From CAZNNH01 sp964574335 (GTDB lineage: Bacteria; Acidobacteriota; Vicinamibacteria; Fen-336): a DNA stretch of 22,050 bases. The stretch lies in NCBI GenBank assembly GCA_964574335.1, contig CAZNNH010000099.1, forward strand, positions 1-22,050, written 5' to 3'. Shown in pieces: positions 21,901-22,050 of the stretch (the stretch's first letter is position 1; each line of letters starts with the position of its first letter). A program made the position numbers and the translations under genes. The notes beneath the pieces were generated by a model. It made no database searches, was not told the DNA's origin, and saw nothing but the letters and a program-made list of their open reading frames with translations.

Positions 21901-22050
21901 CACTTTTCGTGGCTGGATCGGTCGCTCGAGGGCCGCGCGCCTGGCCCACGTGGGCGGGCGAGGTTCGCCCCTCCCGCCCTGATAATCCGTGTATCTTCAG
22001 AGAATTCCAGAGCCGGTCCGTGTCGTGGGGAGAGGGTGGGCCCTGACCGA

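Noticed and set aside
21850..21949. Longer N-terminus for the Cys-rich protein starting at 21949.
   Set aside because: The extra 33 residues precede the signal peptide and overlap the likely promoter and ribosome binding site.
1..22050. CRISPR arrays, tRNA or rRNA genes, transposases or integrases.
   Set aside because: No regularly spaced repeats, cloverleaf-like segments or transposase motifs were seen on either strand. A covariance-model search would be needed to be certain about small RNAs.

Overview
The window is a GC-rich bacterial chromosomal segment. Genes are tightly packed, often overlap by a few bases, mix ATG, GTG and TTG starts, and usually have purine-rich ribosome binding sites. 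The gene content suggests a Gram-negative (outer-membrane-bearing) organism with an anaerobic or respiratory lifestyle: a TonB-dependent receptor with a carboxypeptidase-regulatory-like N-terminal domain, a Dsr/Hmc/Tmc-type transmembrane redox complex, a periplasmic VWA protein, a phasin-like protein and a membrane-anchored sulfatase-like protein. Acidobacteriota (for example a Thermoanaerobaculia-like lineage) would fit, but that is an inference; no rRNA or other decisive marker is present.

Region 1 (1-4119, + strand) is one operon for a membrane redox complex: the 3' part of a CCG-domain HdrD/DsrK/HmcF-like subunit, a NarI/DsrM/HmcE-like membrane cytochrome b, a four-cluster ferredoxin-type subunit with a C-terminal membrane anchor, and an NrfD/HmcC/DsrP-like membrane protein fused to a six-CXXCH cytochrome c domain. 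Together they would exchange electrons between periplasmic cytochrome, quinone pool and cytoplasmic thiol/disulfide or ferredoxin partners.

Region 2 (about 4119-8690) is a scarred, mosaic stretch. It holds a PIN-domain gene lacking its start and C-terminus, an intact 7TM-PAS histidine kinase on the - strand, a possible tail of another - strand gene, the C-terminal half of an alpha/alpha-toroid (prenyltransferase/terpene-cyclase-like) protein, an intact multi-TM glycosyltransferase-like gene, and an N-terminal fragment of a class I methyltransferase. A near-identical 24-base direct repeat sits at 4096 and 6267, close to the edges of the truncated genes.

Region 3 (8690-14700): a TonB-dependent receptor (+) with two tandem hairpins in its leader, converging at a shared terminator with a - strand operon of phasin-like protein, AarF/UbiB-type atypical kinase and MFS transporter.

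Region 4 (14700-18650): a + strand operon encoding a secreted VWA-domain protein, a membrane sensor histidine kinase and an OmpR-type response regulator.

Region 5 (18650-22050): a membrane-anchored sulfatase/alkaline-phosphatase-superfamily protein whose reading frame is interrupted by an in-frame TAG 73 codons before its apparent natural end, converging on a - strand pair: a small secreted protein with 12 cysteines (98-residue precursor) followed by a membrane-anchored DsbA-like thiol-disulfide oxidoreductase. This pair is the best candidate for an undescribed small system in the window.
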